DNA of 64,000 nucleotides, taken from Flagellimonas lutaonensis. Its GTDB lineage: Bacteria; Bacteroidota; Bacteroidia; Flavobacteriales; Flavobacteriaceae. The stretch is from positions 2,654,001 through 2,718,000 of the forward strand of contig NZ_CP011071.1 in the NCBI RefSeq assembly GCF_000963865.1, read 5' to 3'. The position numbers and the translations under genes are program-made. This document shows positions 18,117 to 27,270 of this stretch, piece by piece. The notes under the pieces are model-generated. The model worked only from the letters and a program-made list of their open reading frames with translations. It did not search any database and was not told where the DNA came from. How positions within the stretch are numbered: the stretch's first letter is position 1; each line of letters starts with the position of its first letter.

Positions 18117-19336
18117 TTGGCAGCGTTAGCTTTACTCGGTTTTGATAACAGTAATGCTAAGCGGTATTGTAAACCGATGAACATGAAAAAATACAACATG
18201 GCGTACGGCACCTTATAGAAAACAAAGAAGTTGTTATAAAGCAAAAACGTGATAAAAAACAATAAATGTAGTTTCAGAAACGGGTTCTTTGGAAATTTTC
18301 TCAACAGGGAATACCCTTTGAAAAAAGGAAAAAAAAATAGTACTAACAATATGATACCCCCAATGATGCCATGTTCTGAAAGTGCCTCTGCATATGAGTT
18401 GTGAGTAAATTGTTTCGAACGGTTGAACATTGGAAATTGTCCTAGACCTATACCTAAGAGAGGGTGTTCAATAAAGAGTTCGATACCTTGTCGTGCCAAA
18501 TAAGCTCTTGAGTCATCACCAGAGCTCGAAAAGCGTTGAGCAATGTTCGATTTTTGATAAACATTGTTAAGTTGAATAGCCAGAAAGATACCGACGGCCA
18601 AAACCCCAATAAACCTAACAATTTTAAAAAGACTGTTCTGAGCATTGGTGCTCTTGTTTATAAAGAGCCAAAAAAAGGTATTTACCAACAATACAAACAA
18701 TAGCCCAGATCTTGATTGCGTGATAAAGGCAAGTGCCAAAAAAAGGAAGGGCAGTACCAAAGTCAGAATGAAGGTTAATTTATTTTTGTATCTTAAATGT
18801 AGGTATAGAATGGAAATATTGGCAAAATAACTTATATATGAGTAATAGTTGGCATTGAAGAAAAAACGATCTCTTTGTACTTTCATCGATGAAAATCCCA
18901 ATAATGCAAAATTGCCCCTACTGTAGGCAATCAAAATCAAAACAATTATAGAGACCAAAAAGCCTATGTACACAAAATTTTCATTGTTCTTTCGAAGCCC
19001 GAAAATTAAACCTACGAAAGCTGCCATCAATGACGCAACGAGTTTTCTGAAATCGGTCAAGAAGGCATCCACAGAGATTCCTGGCATGTAGATGGTTGCA
19101 AGTGATAGCACTACAAGGAGTGATAAAACAATTATTTCCTGTGTGTTTTTTTGCGACAACTCTTTGTGGAAAAGTAATATAGATACAAAGAACAGAAGTG
19201 GAAGAAGCCCAGATACAATCAAATTTTGTACGCCCAAATATGAACCCAAAGAAGTACTAAAGATTATGAATAGGGTAAGAAATACTCCGAGAGGGTGAAG
19301 AAACGATTCTCTATTGACTTTTTCCAAACTTTTCAA
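18113..19336 (-). CDS. wzy: O-antigen/capsule polymerase Wzy-like membrane protein
   Basis: A 407-aa membrane protein with about 10-12 hydrophobic helices. It has the large periplasmic loop and the Wzy_C/O-antigen ligase segment, seen as EHPLLGIGLGQFPMFNRSK followed by THNSYAEALSEHGIIGGI. This block is conserved in polymerases and ligases of the WaaL/Wzy family. In this setting, coupled to a flippase, polymerase is the more likely role. The stop is 4 bp inside the flippase start. The start ATG at 19336 lies 125 bp from the end of the IS256 element. Confidence 0.86.
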   Translation of the reverse strand: MKSLEKVNRESFLHPLGVFLTLFIIFSTSLGSYLGVQNLIVSGLLPLLFFVSILLFHKELSQKNTQEIIVLSLLVVLSLATIYMPGISVDAFLTDFRKLVASLMAAFVGLIFGLRKNNENFVYIGFLVSIIVLILIAYSRGNFALLGFSSMKVQRDRFFFNANYYSYISYFANISILYLHLRYKNKLTFILTLVLPFLFLALAFITQSRSGLLFVLLVNTFFWLFINKSTNAQNSLFKIVRFIGVLAVGIFLAIQLNNVYQKSNIAQRFSSSGDDSRAYLARQGIELFIEHPLLGIGLGQFPMFNRSKQFTHNSYAEALSEHGIIGGIILLVLFFFPFFKGYSLLRKFPKNPFLKLHLLFFITFLLYNNFFVFYKVPYAMLYFFMFIGLQYRLALLLSKPSKANAAK

Positions 19337-19499
19337 TGTCAGTTAATATTGGCAAAGTAAGTTAAAAAACCAGTCGAATGGTACTAATTCGATATCATTT
19401 AAAAAAAGTCGTTGAACTCAAGAAAAGTTTGATATTCTAAATATCCAGTCTATTTTTTTCGGACACTATCCCAATAAGTGTGTAAGTTTAAATTAGCAG

Positions 19500-19527
19500 G
19501 GGTTTGACTTTATTTAAAGTCTGACCC
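19500..19527 (-). terminator. Hairpin across the transposase stop codon
   Basis: GGGTTTGACTTTA and TAAAGTCTGACCC form an 11-of-13 bp stem with a 2-nt loop, covering the transposase stop codon at 19514-19516. It may end the transposase transcript near the IS tip. No clear T-run follows on the minus strand, so this is tentative. Confidence 0.35.
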
Positions 19528-20710
19528 TTTTTTCATAGATCGTAAGGAACTGGTTCAGGATTATGCCCCAGTTCCTGATGGGCATAGACCATTTTTTGGT
19601 GGCCTCCCTTACGGCCAAATATACGGATTTCATCACGGCGTCGTCGGTCGGGAAGGACAGCTTGTTCTTGGTGTACTTGCGTATCTTCCCGTTCAGGTTC
19701 TCGATAAGGTTGGTGGTATAGATAATCTTGCGTATCTCCACAGGGAACTCGTAGAACACGGTCAGTTCGTCCCAGTTGTCCCTCCAGCTCCTTATGGCAT
19801 AGGAGTACTTGCCCTCCCATTTCTGCGCGAAGTCCTCCAGGGCGGCCTTGGCGGCCTTCTCGTTGGGGGCGTTGTAGATGCCTTTCATATCCGAGGTAAA
19901 GGCCTTTTTGTCCTTCCAGACCACGTAGCGGCATGCGTTGCGGATCTGGTGCACCACGCATATCTGGGTCTTGGATTCGGGGAAGACGTTCTTGGTGGTA
20001 TCGGTAAAGCCGTTCAGGTTGTCGGTGGCCGTGATCAGGATGTCCTCGGTGCCACGGGCCTTCATGTCGGTAAGGACGGACATCCAGAAAGCGGCGGACT
20101 CGTTCTTGCCCAGCCACAGGCCGAGTACCTCCTTTTTCCCGTCACTTCGCAAGCCTACGGCCACGTACACGGTCTTGTTGACGACCTTGGAGGATTCCCT
20201 GACCTTGAAGACGATGCCGTCCATCCATACGATCAGATAGACCGGTTCCAGGGGACGGTTCTGCCATGCCGTGATATCGGCGGCCACCTTTTCGGTGATA
20301 CGCGATATGGTGGAGGTGGAGACATCGAACCCGTAGGCCTCCCGTATCTGCTCTTCGATATCGCTCACCGACATCCCCTTGGCATACAGGGACACGATGA
20401 TGTTCTCCAGCCCATCGACCATATTGCCCCGTTTGGGGACTATCATCGGGTTGAACGACGCGTCACGGTCCCTGGGAACGGCTATCTCAGATTCCCCGAA
20501 GGAAGTCCTTACCTTCTTCTTGGAATGCCCGTTGCGCTTGTTGGCATTGGACGAACGCTGGTGCCTTTCATAGTCCAGGTGGCCGTCGAGCTCGCCCTCG
20601 AGCATCTTCTCGATGCCGCGTTTTTGGAGTTCCTTCAGAAAACCGTTGAGCTCGTCCCCGGTCTTGAACTGTTTCAGTAAATCGTCGTTGAACAATTCTT
20701 CTTTCTTCAT
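19514..20710 (-). CDS. IS256-family (mutator-type) transposase
   Basis: A 398-aa intact DDE transposase. The ATG at 20710 ([15 protein letters not shown]) is favoured over an upstream ATG at 20737. The Transposase_mut family core is visible: [35 protein letters not shown], catalytic Asp in [10 protein letters not shown], second Asp in [10 protein letters not shown], and the C-terminal [17 protein letters not shown] with the Glu. No frameshift is seen, so it may still be active. The G+C-rich codon use differs from the neighbouring polysaccharide genes, as expected of a recent arrival. Confidence 0.95.
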   Translation of the reverse strand: MKKEELFNDDLLKQFKTGDELNGFLKELQKRGIEKMLEGELDGHLDYERHQRSSNANKRNGHSKKKVRTSFGESEIAVPRDRDASFNPMIVPKRGNMVDGLENIIVSLYAKGMSVSDIEEQIREAYGFDVSTSTISRITEKVAADITAWQNRPLEPVYLIVWMDGIVFKVRESSKVVNKTVYVAVGLRSDGKKEVLGLWLGKNESAAFWMSVLTDMKARGTEDILITATDNLNGFTDTTKNVFPESKTQICVVHQIRNACRYVVWKDKKAFTSDMKGIYNAPNEKAAKAALEDFAQKWEGKYSYAIRSWRDNWDELTVFYEFPVEIRKIIYTTNLIENLNGKIRKYTKNKLSFPTDDAVMKSVYLAVREATKKWSMPIRNWGIILNQFLTIYEKRVRL

Positions 20711-20740
20711 GATGTGCAAATATTTAAAATTAGACAAAAA

Positions 20741-20766
20741 ATTAGCGGGGGCATGCCCCCGCTAAT
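20741..20766. repeat. Perfect 26-nt palindrome inside the IS right end
   Basis: ATTAGCGGGGGCA is followed directly by its exact reverse complement TGCCCCCGCTAAT. It lies 30 bp upstream of the transposase start and just inside the right inverted repeat. A G+C-rich hairpin here could stop outside transcripts from reading into the transposase, a known way of keeping IS elements quiet. Confidence 0.8.
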
Positions 20767-20796
20767 TTTCTATTTACACACTTTATGAGATAGTCC

Positions 20797-21158
20797 TTTT
20801 TTCGGGACATGAGTACCCATAAAAATATTGACCTCTTTAGATTGGTTATAGCCTTGTGATGGTCGATGATGCCTCCGGCCCATAAAAAACGGGCAGTATC
20901 GTACTACCCTCCCTTTTTTACTATCACCAACCTTAGGCCAGATAGTGCGACTGCACATCCGTATATAAAATTCGCTAACTTTACATACAAAACCTCGAAC
21001 GGAAAGATTGGTTGTCGGCACCATCGACATCTTGGGCTATGCCGAATGTGCGTGTAATGGCGACCTCTTGCTTAGGCAAGCTACGCTTATCACGCAACTC
21101 GCCATAGCCGACTGGTCTCTTATTTTTAAGATTTTAGAATTATAACCATCCCTCAAGA
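20797..21158. other. Gene-free region with a 75-nt imperfect hairpin
   Basis: This 362-bp stretch between the IS256 end and the lipoprotein stop has no believable gene: short frames on both strands lack family signatures and recognisable starts. It holds an imperfect inverted repeat at 21035-21109, in which GGCTATGCCGAATGTGCGTG faces CACGCAACTCGCCATAGCC, with an inner TTGCTTAGGCAA stem at the tip. The rest is unassigned and could be the remnant of an older element into which the IS inserted. Confidence 0.6.
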
Positions 21159-23528
21159 CTAGTTTTCAAATGCTCCAATTGACCAACCACTTGATGACGG
21201 TCTTGGATTATTATTGTGGTCAATTGCTGAAAGATTTGAGATGGATGATGCATTAACTCCAATGCCAATTAATTGACTGTTTGAAGATAAGGTATAATCA
21301 TCCGTCATTGGATTATTGAACCCTGGATTTAAAGTAGTAACATTTGTGCCTGAGGGGATTGAGAAAGCAACATTGTGAAAGTTCACATGGTCATAGGTTG
21401 CATTGAAAGAATAACTGGTATTATTATCCCTACTAGTCTTAAATCCATCGGTTACATTATTTATACTGGTATTTATCAAGATGATATTTTCAACCGGACG
21501 ATCTTGTTTGAACAAATAAGGTGCCCCATCAAAAGTTCCTCCAATTACATAATTAGTGCCGGCATCATCTCCGTCAGGACCCAAAAACATGAACTCAATG
21601 AAACCTCCATGCCATGGGTGAATGTTTTTAATGACAGGATTTATAAATAAATTGTTGCTGCCAGCTGTCGGGGCAAATGAAACCCGACTTTCGCATTCAG
21701 AATAGTTGGAACCCAAGAACATGATTCCCCCAGAGTTATACATTTTAAAATTGATAAACGCATTTCGATTGGAATCTCCAAATATTTGCACTCCGCCCTC
21801 ATTGATTTGCCCAGTAGTACTTATCAAAGTAATATCTTTAAAAACATTATCGTCGGAATTAAAGTAGCATTGAAATCGAAGGTTTTCAGCATAGCCCCCT
21901 TCAATTAAGTTATTATTTGAATCACATTTTATTGCATAAGCCCTACTTTGATGCGATACACCAGTTTTTCTAATGCTAACAAAATTGCGGACAACATTAT
22001 TGTCAGAGCTCCAAAGGGTTTGATGATAGTCTGTGGGATTTCCATCTTTGGTAACTACAACAGTATTATTCTCAAGCGTATTGTTGTCTGAAGAAATCAA
22101 ATCAATACCAACATGGCCTGCGTTAAACACAATACAGTTCTTCACAAGCATTTCGTCGCAATTTGATAGCCTAAGACCGTGTCCACTCAGATTTCCTCCT
22201 GTCGACTCAGCATATGTAACAGGATCATTCCATTGTGGGTTGGTGGGATCCCAATTTCCAGTTTCGTTACTGACAATATTTATTAAAGTAAGGCCTTTGG
22301 TGCCACTAGCTCTTACAGTCATATCATTATATTGCCCCATGAAATTTTCAATCCAAATATAATCGTGATTGATTGTAAAGGCATTATCGCCGGGATCAGG
22401 ATCATTGTCAGATCCTCTATCGGTTTGTATCAAAGGCATAATATTGTTTGGTAGCACTTCCCCATCCGAATTGAAGTCTTCTCTAGTATATGTGGAAAAA
22501 ACATCAGATACAATATCGTTAGGGGCATTTTGATAACCAATAATTCGAATGGGTTTTGAAGCGGTGCCATTTCTTCTAGAAAAAACAGTTGCACCACCAT
22601 AATTACCGGCTTTAACCCAAACTATATCGCCAGGTTCCGCATGGTCAACGGCTCTTTGAATAGTTCTAAATGCAGTAGCTTCGGTTAGCCCATCGTTCGA
22701 ATTGTCACCGTCAACTCTTACAAAGTAATTTGTGTCACCTGTTCTATCGGAATTGCCACCTGTATTCGAATCGTCCCCTGAACCTCCGTCATTATTGTTC
22801 GAGTCATCTCCTGAAGAACCCCCGTCATTGTTGTTCGAATCATCAGAACCGCTATTATCATTATTGTCAGTGTTCTCTTCAGCATTTTGGTCACCATTTT
22901 CTGGGGTGCCCAAATAGGTCAGTGTCAATTTTGGTACAACATCAGCTACATTTTCCCTCGAGGCAACCGCAATATCATTACCATCTCGTTGTATCAGAAC
23001 GATATTAGTAAGGTCGCCAATCAAATCATTGGCATTCAGGTCAATCTGAAAATAACTTTCTCCATCATAAACTATAGTAGAGCCTAACAGCAAGTTTTCT
23101 TGTGGAGCATTAGATTGATTTAGAGTTTCTTCTGTCCAATCCGTATCACTACCTTCATAAGCTTCGAAAGTTCCATAGCCTGCATCTTGCGACACAGTTA
23201 ATACTAATTTGGCATCTTCAATAGGACCATTGACCTCACTCAAATCAAAGGTCAGGTAACTTTTACGACGGCCATTTTCGATACGTATGATATCAACATC
23301 ATAGCCTTGGCCATCTTGCACATAAGCATCTTGCACAGGAACGAAGGTCTTGGTTAAAAGGGTGAGGCCATCATTTCCTTCGCTGCTGCTCGAGTCACCG
23401 ATATTCTTTTCAATATCTTCAGAAACAGCTTCCTTAAAAAGATCGGAATCTTTAGTGCAAGAGAGGTTAAAAATTAAGAAAAAAACAAAAAGAATCAAGC
23501 CAATGAATTTTGTGGGGATGAAATTCAT
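21159..23528 (-). CDS. Secreted lipoprotein with CBM96/DNRLRE-like and parallel beta-helix domains
   Basis: A 789-aa exported lipoprotein. The signal peptide ends in a lipobox FNLSC with Cys24 as lipid site. Residues about 56-208 look like the DNRLRE/CBM96-type beta-sandwich (VPVQDAYVQDGQGYD, YLTFDLSEVNG, TDWTEETLNQSNAP). A low-complexity linker of SGDDSNNNDGG repeats covers about 209-265. From about 268 a right-handed parallel beta-helix follows (DGLTEATAFRTIQRAVDHAE, PGDIVWVKAGNYGG), the fold of polysaccharide lyases of the PL6 type and of epimerases. No catalytic set could be assigned with certainty. Position inside the leftward biosynthesis arm suggests it trims, modifies or binds the exported polymer on the cell surface. 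Confidence 0.82.
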   Translation of the reverse strand: MNFIPTKFIGLILFVFFLIFNLSCTKDSDLFKEAVSEDIEKNIGDSSSSEGNDGLTLLTKTFVPVQDAYVQDGQGYDVDIIRIENGRRKSYLTFDLSEVNGPIEDAKLVLTVSQDAGYGTFEAYEGSDTDWTEETLNQSNAPQENLLLGSTIVYDGESYFQIDLNANDLIGDLTNIVLIQRDGNDIAVASRENVADVVPKLTLTYLGTPENGDQNAEENTDNNDNSGSDDSNNNDGGSSGDDSNNNDGGSGDDSNTGGNSDRTGDTNYFVRVDGDNSNDGLTEATAFRTIQRAVDHAEPGDIVWVKAGNYGGATVFSRRNGTASKPIRIIGYQNAPNDIVSDVFSTYTREDFNSDGEVLPNNIMPLIQTDRGSDNDPDPGDNAFTINHDYIWIENFMGQYNDMTVRASGTKGLTLINIVSNETGNWDPTNPQWNDPVTYAESTGGNLSGHGLRLSNCDEMLVKNCIVFNAGHVGIDLISSDNNTLENNTVVVTKDGNPTDYHQTLWSSDNNVVRNFVSIRKTGVSHQSRAYAIKCDSNNNLIEGGYAENLRFQCYFNSDDNVFKDITLISTTGQINEGGVQIFGDSNRNAFINFKMYNSGGIMFLGSNYSECESRVSFAPTAGSNNLFINPVIKNIHPWHGGFIEFMFLGPDGDDAGTNYVIGGTFDGAPYLFKQDRPVENIILINTSINNVTDGFKTSRDNNTSYSFNATYDHVNFHNVAFSIPSGTNVTTLNPGFNNPMTDDYTLSSNSQLIGIGVNASSISNLSAIDHNNNPRPSSSGWSIGAFEN

Positions 23529-23849
23529 ACTAAGTAAGTTAAATTTAAGTTCTTGGTGCCATTTGGGAATGTAAAATTAGACTATAAATTTTTATCATCG
23601 ACCAAAAGCTTAGTTTTTTCGATGAAATGCATTATTTTCTAATTTCTGCCCAAAAATTTTTTCATTCGAGGTTAATACGCGACTAAAGGCAGGTTTGGAT
23701 CGTTGAATTACCGATTTTAACAACTAATTAAGAACATCTTCGATGAACGGTCATTTTTTTTAACAACTTTCGTATTACTTAAAAATATTTTTTTGGAAGA
23801 TTGTCTTTTTGCTAGTTGAGATTGCACAAATGAAGACATTTCGGCAGGT
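23529..23849. other. A+T-rich intergenic region upstream of the lipoprotein gene
   Basis: This 321-bp stretch separates the GT-like gene at 23.85 kb from the lipoprotein gene and probably holds the lipoprotein promoter. A loose candidate is TTTTGG followed about 23 bp later by TAATTTTA on the minus strand, near 23.58-23.61 kb. No perfect TAnnTTTG box and no open frame were seen. Confidence 0.4.
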
Positions 23850-24872
23850 CTATTTTTTCTGACTTTCCTTTATTATTTTCGCGATTTCTTCGTGCCAATG
23901 GTCAAGAGGTGCACAAAAGGCAATTTCACAATCAATAAATTTTGGGTCGTATCCCTCAAAACCATAGGGCGTGGTGATGAACCTGATATTGTTCTCTAGG
24001 TAGGTCTTGATTTTTATTTTAACTCCACCACCAATGACATCAGGATTGATATAAAGTCCATTTTTAAGGTAGGGCCATCCATCGCCATCATAAAATCCGT
24101 GTCCCCATATTTTGTTTTTTTTATCATGATAGACATGTGACCCATAACCGAATAGATGGAAATTTAGATTGGGAAACACCTCTCGAAGTTGTGGCCAAAT
24201 ATATGAGATAAACTGGCCAAGCGATTTCTTTTTATGGGATTCTACACCTCCAAAATAGACCAGTCGGGTAATGGGCCAGAAGCTTTCTTTGACCATTTCT
24301 TGCTTGTTCACCCCAACACCCCATAGCATACTATTGGTACGCCCGGTTTGCGCTCTGAAAAAAGACTGGTCTTCAGTGCTCAAAAAAATTGGGGTGGTAT
24401 TGGTGTCGGCGAAAATTTCTTTTTCAAGTCGCGTAAATATTTTCAACTGCTTTGAAAATTTTCTGTCGAGCCCGATGTTCTGTTCATTTCTTCTTGTGTC
24501 AATACGATAGAAACAATTGTGGAACCGAACCAGCAAATGCTTTTCTGGATATTTTCTCCTTACCGTTCGGTAAAAAATGGTATCTCCACAAAAAATAGTG
24601 GTGTAATCATCTACCAAAGGAAGTTCAGCCAGCATCTTTTTTGAAATTTCCGTACTCGGCCTATTCTGCAACACTTTTATAAATCTGTAAAAAATTGAGA
24701 TACGTCCTCTATCTATGAAAAGATGGTTTCCTTTTAATTTGTTGTCGGTATTATAAGTGTACCAAACAATGGTGTCATCTTTAGAAACGGAGAGTCGATT
24801 GTAATCTTCACCGACCACTATCCCGTAACCATTGTACTTTGAAATTTCGTGGGGAAACAAAAATAAATTCAT
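23850..24872 (-). CDS. Divergent GT4-like glycosyltransferase
   Basis: A 340-aa soluble protein. The C-terminal half has a GT-B look: WPITRLVYFGGVESHKKKSL opens the donor domain, LNFHLFGYGSH follows, and the segment INPDVIGGGVKIKIKTYLEN with FITTPYGFEGYD matches the donor-binding region of GT4-type enzymes that carry GGGVKIK. The N-terminal half (FPHEISKYNGYGIVVGED) is weakly conserved. It is 110 bp away from the next GT4 gene. Family is likely; substrate unknown. Confidence 0.7.
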   Translation of the reverse strand: MNLFLFPHEISKYNGYGIVVGEDYNRLSVSKDDTIVWYTYNTDNKLKGNHLFIDRGRISIFYRFIKVLQNRPSTEISKKMLAELPLVDDYTTIFCGDTIFYRTVRRKYPEKHLLVRFHNCFYRIDTRRNEQNIGLDRKFSKQLKIFTRLEKEIFADTNTTPIFLSTEDQSFFRAQTGRTNSMLWGVGVNKQEMVKESFWPITRLVYFGGVESHKKKSLGQFISYIWPQLREVFPNLNFHLFGYGSHVYHDKKNKIWGHGFYDGDGWPYLKNGLYINPDVIGGGVKIKIKTYLENNIRFITTPYGFEGYDPKFIDCEIAFCAPLDHWHEEIAKIIKESQKK

Positions 24873-24981
24873 TCGATGTATCGGTTAGCCATTCTATTCA
24901 GATTAAATATGTTGGGATTGGGTAAATGAAAATTAATCAAAATTAGTCAGTATGGCCTTGAAATTTTTGTTGCAGAATTTG

Positions 24982-26082
24982 TTATCTCTGCAATTCATCA
25001 AATAGGCTTGTCCACTTTTTTATTATTTGTCCAACAGAAAATTCATCGGGTAATTTTGAATTCGCTTTTGAAAACAAATATCTTTTTTCATGGTCTATGA
25101 GGAGTGTTACAATTTTCTCTGCCATTTGATCACAATCGAAAGCGGGTATTAAATAACCATTCTCATTGTTTCTTATAATTTCATTTGGCCCCGTGGGAAC
25201 ATCAAAGCTGACCATGGGCAACTGATTTGCCATGCCCTCCAACAACACCATGGGAAACCCCTCAAAAGAGGATGTCATTACAAGCAAGGCATATTGTGGA
25301 TAAAGTGTATAAATGTCATCTGCATGCCCCTTGAGCACAACTTTTCCTTCGAGTTTCTGTTCTGATATTTCTTCGAGGATGTAGTCTTTATAATCCCCTG
25401 AACCGTATATGTGCCATTCATGGCCTGGAAGCCTATCGAATACCTTTTTTGCCACATCAAGGGTGTATGAATGAAAATTTTTGGATTCGTCAAGCCGGCC
25501 CACACTGATTACCTTTTTTGAATCCATATTGTACGTTTTATTGCCCCTTAAAATTCTTTCATCTACGGGATTATATATCTGTACAATCTTTTTGGCCCGT
25601 GTTCTTTTGCGATAAGTGACTTTGTCGGCCTTGGTCAGGGTCACCACTGCATCGGCAAAATAACTTGCCATTTGCTCGTTGAAGTTTTTAAAGGGGACTT
25701 TATACCCTTTAAAACTTGAATGCGACCAATAGAGCACTTTTGTCTTTTTGAAACGTGTCGCGGCCACACCTAACAATCCCACGTTAAAGCCACAGATTAC
25801 AAGCACCTCAATTTCATACTGTGCAACATTTGACCTTAACCGCTTTAGGGCCTTGGGCAACCCACGAAACATGTTTTTGGGGACATCAAGAAGATCATGC
25901 ACCACAATACTGTCATTCCAGTGAAAACCACTACTTAACAGGCTCGGATGAAAACTGAACACATGTATTTCGTACTGACCTGTGTGCACTAGTGCATCGC
26001 TCAAGATTGATGACACCCTGGCGATGCCACCGGTACCATCGACCTTGCCCATCAAAAAGCCGATTCTACGCTTATCGTTCAT
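24982..26082 (-). CDS. GT4 family glycosyltransferase, paralogue of the one at 15.5-16.6 kb
   Basis: A 366-aa GT-B glycosyltransferase with GKVDGTGGIARVSSI at the N-terminus, VISVGRLDESKNF at the start of the donor domain and EGFPMVLLEGMANQLPMVSFD carrying E-x7-E. Many blocks are shared with 15,459-16,556 (YWSHSSF, QIYNPVDE, EWHIYGSG). It follows the UDP-glucuronate epimerase gene by 81 bp, so a uronic acid donor is possible, but the sequence does not show it. Confidence 0.88.
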   Translation of the reverse strand: MNDKRRIGFLMGKVDGTGGIARVSSILSDALVHTGQYEIHVFSFHPSLLSSGFHWNDSIVVHDLLDVPKNMFRGLPKALKRLRSNVAQYEIEVLVICGFNVGLLGVAATRFKKTKVLYWSHSSFKGYKVPFKNFNEQMASYFADAVVTLTKADKVTYRKRTRAKKIVQIYNPVDERILRGNKTYNMDSKKVISVGRLDESKNFHSYTLDVAKKVFDRLPGHEWHIYGSGDYKDYILEEISEQKLEGKVVLKGHADDIYTLYPQYALLVMTSSFEGFPMVLLEGMANQLPMVSFDVPTGPNEIIRNNENGYLIPAFDCDQMAEKIVTLLIDHEKRYLFSKANSKLPDEFSVGQIIKKWTSLFDELQR

Positions 26083-26163
26083 ATGACTGGGTGCTGAAAA
26101 AAGTCTGGAAGAAGTCCATTTTATTAGTGGTTTGCCAGAATATGGTAATGTGTGCCATTTTTG

Positions 26164-27195
26164 TCAACCCTGATTGAAATAGTGTTGGTACCAATCCACA
26201 AAGTTTTTCACGCCCACTTTGATAGGGGTAGAAGGGCGGTAACCATAATCATTTACCAAGTCATCGACATTGGCCCATGTATTCTCAACATCCCCAGGCT
26301 GAAGGGGCAGCAGTTCCATTTTGGCCTTTTTGCCCAAGTTCTTTTCAATTTCCTTGATAAAGTCCAATAGACTTACTGAATGGGTATTGCCAATGTTATA
26401 AATTTTGTACTGCTGTAAGGCCTTTTTGCGTTCATCTAAATTTTTGGTCATTACCTCGACCACTCCTTCTGCAATATCTGATACATAGGTAAAGTCGCGT
26501 TTCATCTTACCATAATTGAATACTTTCAGCGGTTTGCCTTTGGCTATGGCATCGGTGAAGAGAAACATGGCCATGTCGGGTCGTCCCCAAGGGCCATAAA
26601 CGGTGAAAAATCGAAGACCGGTGGTTGGCAATCCGTACAAATGGCTATAGGTGTGGGCCATGAGTTCGTTACTTTTTTTACTGGCAGCATAGATACTGAT
26701 CGGGCGATCGACCTTGTCGTGCACCGAAAAGGGAATTCTATCGTTCAATCCGTACACACTTGAACTGCTGGCATATACCAGATGTTTGATGCCATGGGTC
26801 TTGCAGCACTCCAATATGTTTAAAAACCCGACAATATTACTGTCTATGTAGGCTCTGGGATTTTTAAGGCTGTAACGAACCCCTACCTGGGCGGCAAGAT
26901 TACAGACCACATCGAACTTTTCTTCACCAAACACGGTCGAAAGACCGTCCAAATCTTCCAACTGTAATCGGATAAATGCGAACTGCGCGCCGAAATGGGA
27001 ACTGACCAAATTTTTGCCAAAGGCCAGTGTTTCATTTGCAGAAATGCCCAACTGGTTCAAGCGACCATATTTTAGTTGTGGGTCGTAGTAGTCGTTGATA
27101 CTGTCGAGTCCGACAACTGTGTGGCCATTGGCCAACAATAACATGCTTACATGATAGCCTATAAAACCGGCTGCGCCGGTAACCAATATTTTCAT
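26164..27195 (-). CDS. UDP-glucuronate 4-epimerase-like NAD-dependent epimerase
   Basis: A 343-aa extended short-chain dehydrogenase. It has TGAAGFIGYHV for NAD binding, the catalytic pair Tyr169/Lys173 in IYAASKKSNE, and DSINDYYDPQLKYGRL after the second strand, which is typical of UDP-glucuronate 4-epimerases. It follows ugd by 75 bp, so glucose is oxidised to UDP-GlcA and then epimerised to UDP-GalA. Close relatives act on other UDP sugars, so the exact product is inferred. Confidence 0.87.
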   Translation of the reverse strand: MKILVTGAAGFIGYHVSMLLLANGHTVVGLDSINDYYDPQLKYGRLNQLGISANETLAFGKNLVSSHFGAQFAFIRLQLEDLDGLSTVFGEEKFDVVCNLAAQVGVRYSLKNPRAYIDSNIVGFLNILECCKTHGIKHLVYASSSSVYGLNDRIPFSVHDKVDRPISIYAASKKSNELMAHTYSHLYGLPTTGLRFFTVYGPWGRPDMAMFLFTDAIAKGKPLKVFNYGKMKRDFTYVSDIAEGVVEVMTKNLDERKKALQQYKIYNIGNTHSVSLLDFIKEIEKNLGKKAKMELLPLQPGDVENTWANVDDLVNDYGYRPSTPIKVGVKNFVDWYQHYFNQG

Positions 27196-27270
27196 TTACC
27201 GATTGTCTAAAACAGGATGGGCGTGAAAATTAGTGAAATTTTATCAGTTTTTGCTTTAAGATACGGGTAC

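Larger units (their letters stand above)
19462..20796. mobile_element. IS256-family insertion sequence, complete, with 8-bp target repeat
   Basis: About 1.34 kb. The ends are imperfect inverted repeats: GGACACTATCCCAATAAGTG on the left (from 19461) and GGACTATCTCATAAAGTG on the right (reading inward from 20796), both continuing into TGTAA and then AATTAGC. An 8-bp direct repeat TTTTTTCG flanks it at 19454-19461 and 20797-20804, the target-repeat size usual for IS256. It lies between wzy and the lipoprotein gene and breaks no visible gene. Its base use is richer in G+C than the surrounding DNA. Confidence 0.85.

Noticed and set aside
19949-20680. 243-codon plus-strand frame inside IS256
   Set aside because: Antisense to the intact transposase; long only because the element is G+C-rich and has few stop codons.
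20770-21030. 86-codon minus-strand frame across the IS256 right end
   Set aside because: It runs through the IS terminal repeat and the target repeat, so it cannot be an old gene, and it shows no family match.
21035-21109. Integron attC site
   Set aside because: The arms lack a GTTRRRY core and matching RYYYAAC, and no integron integrase or cassette array is nearby.
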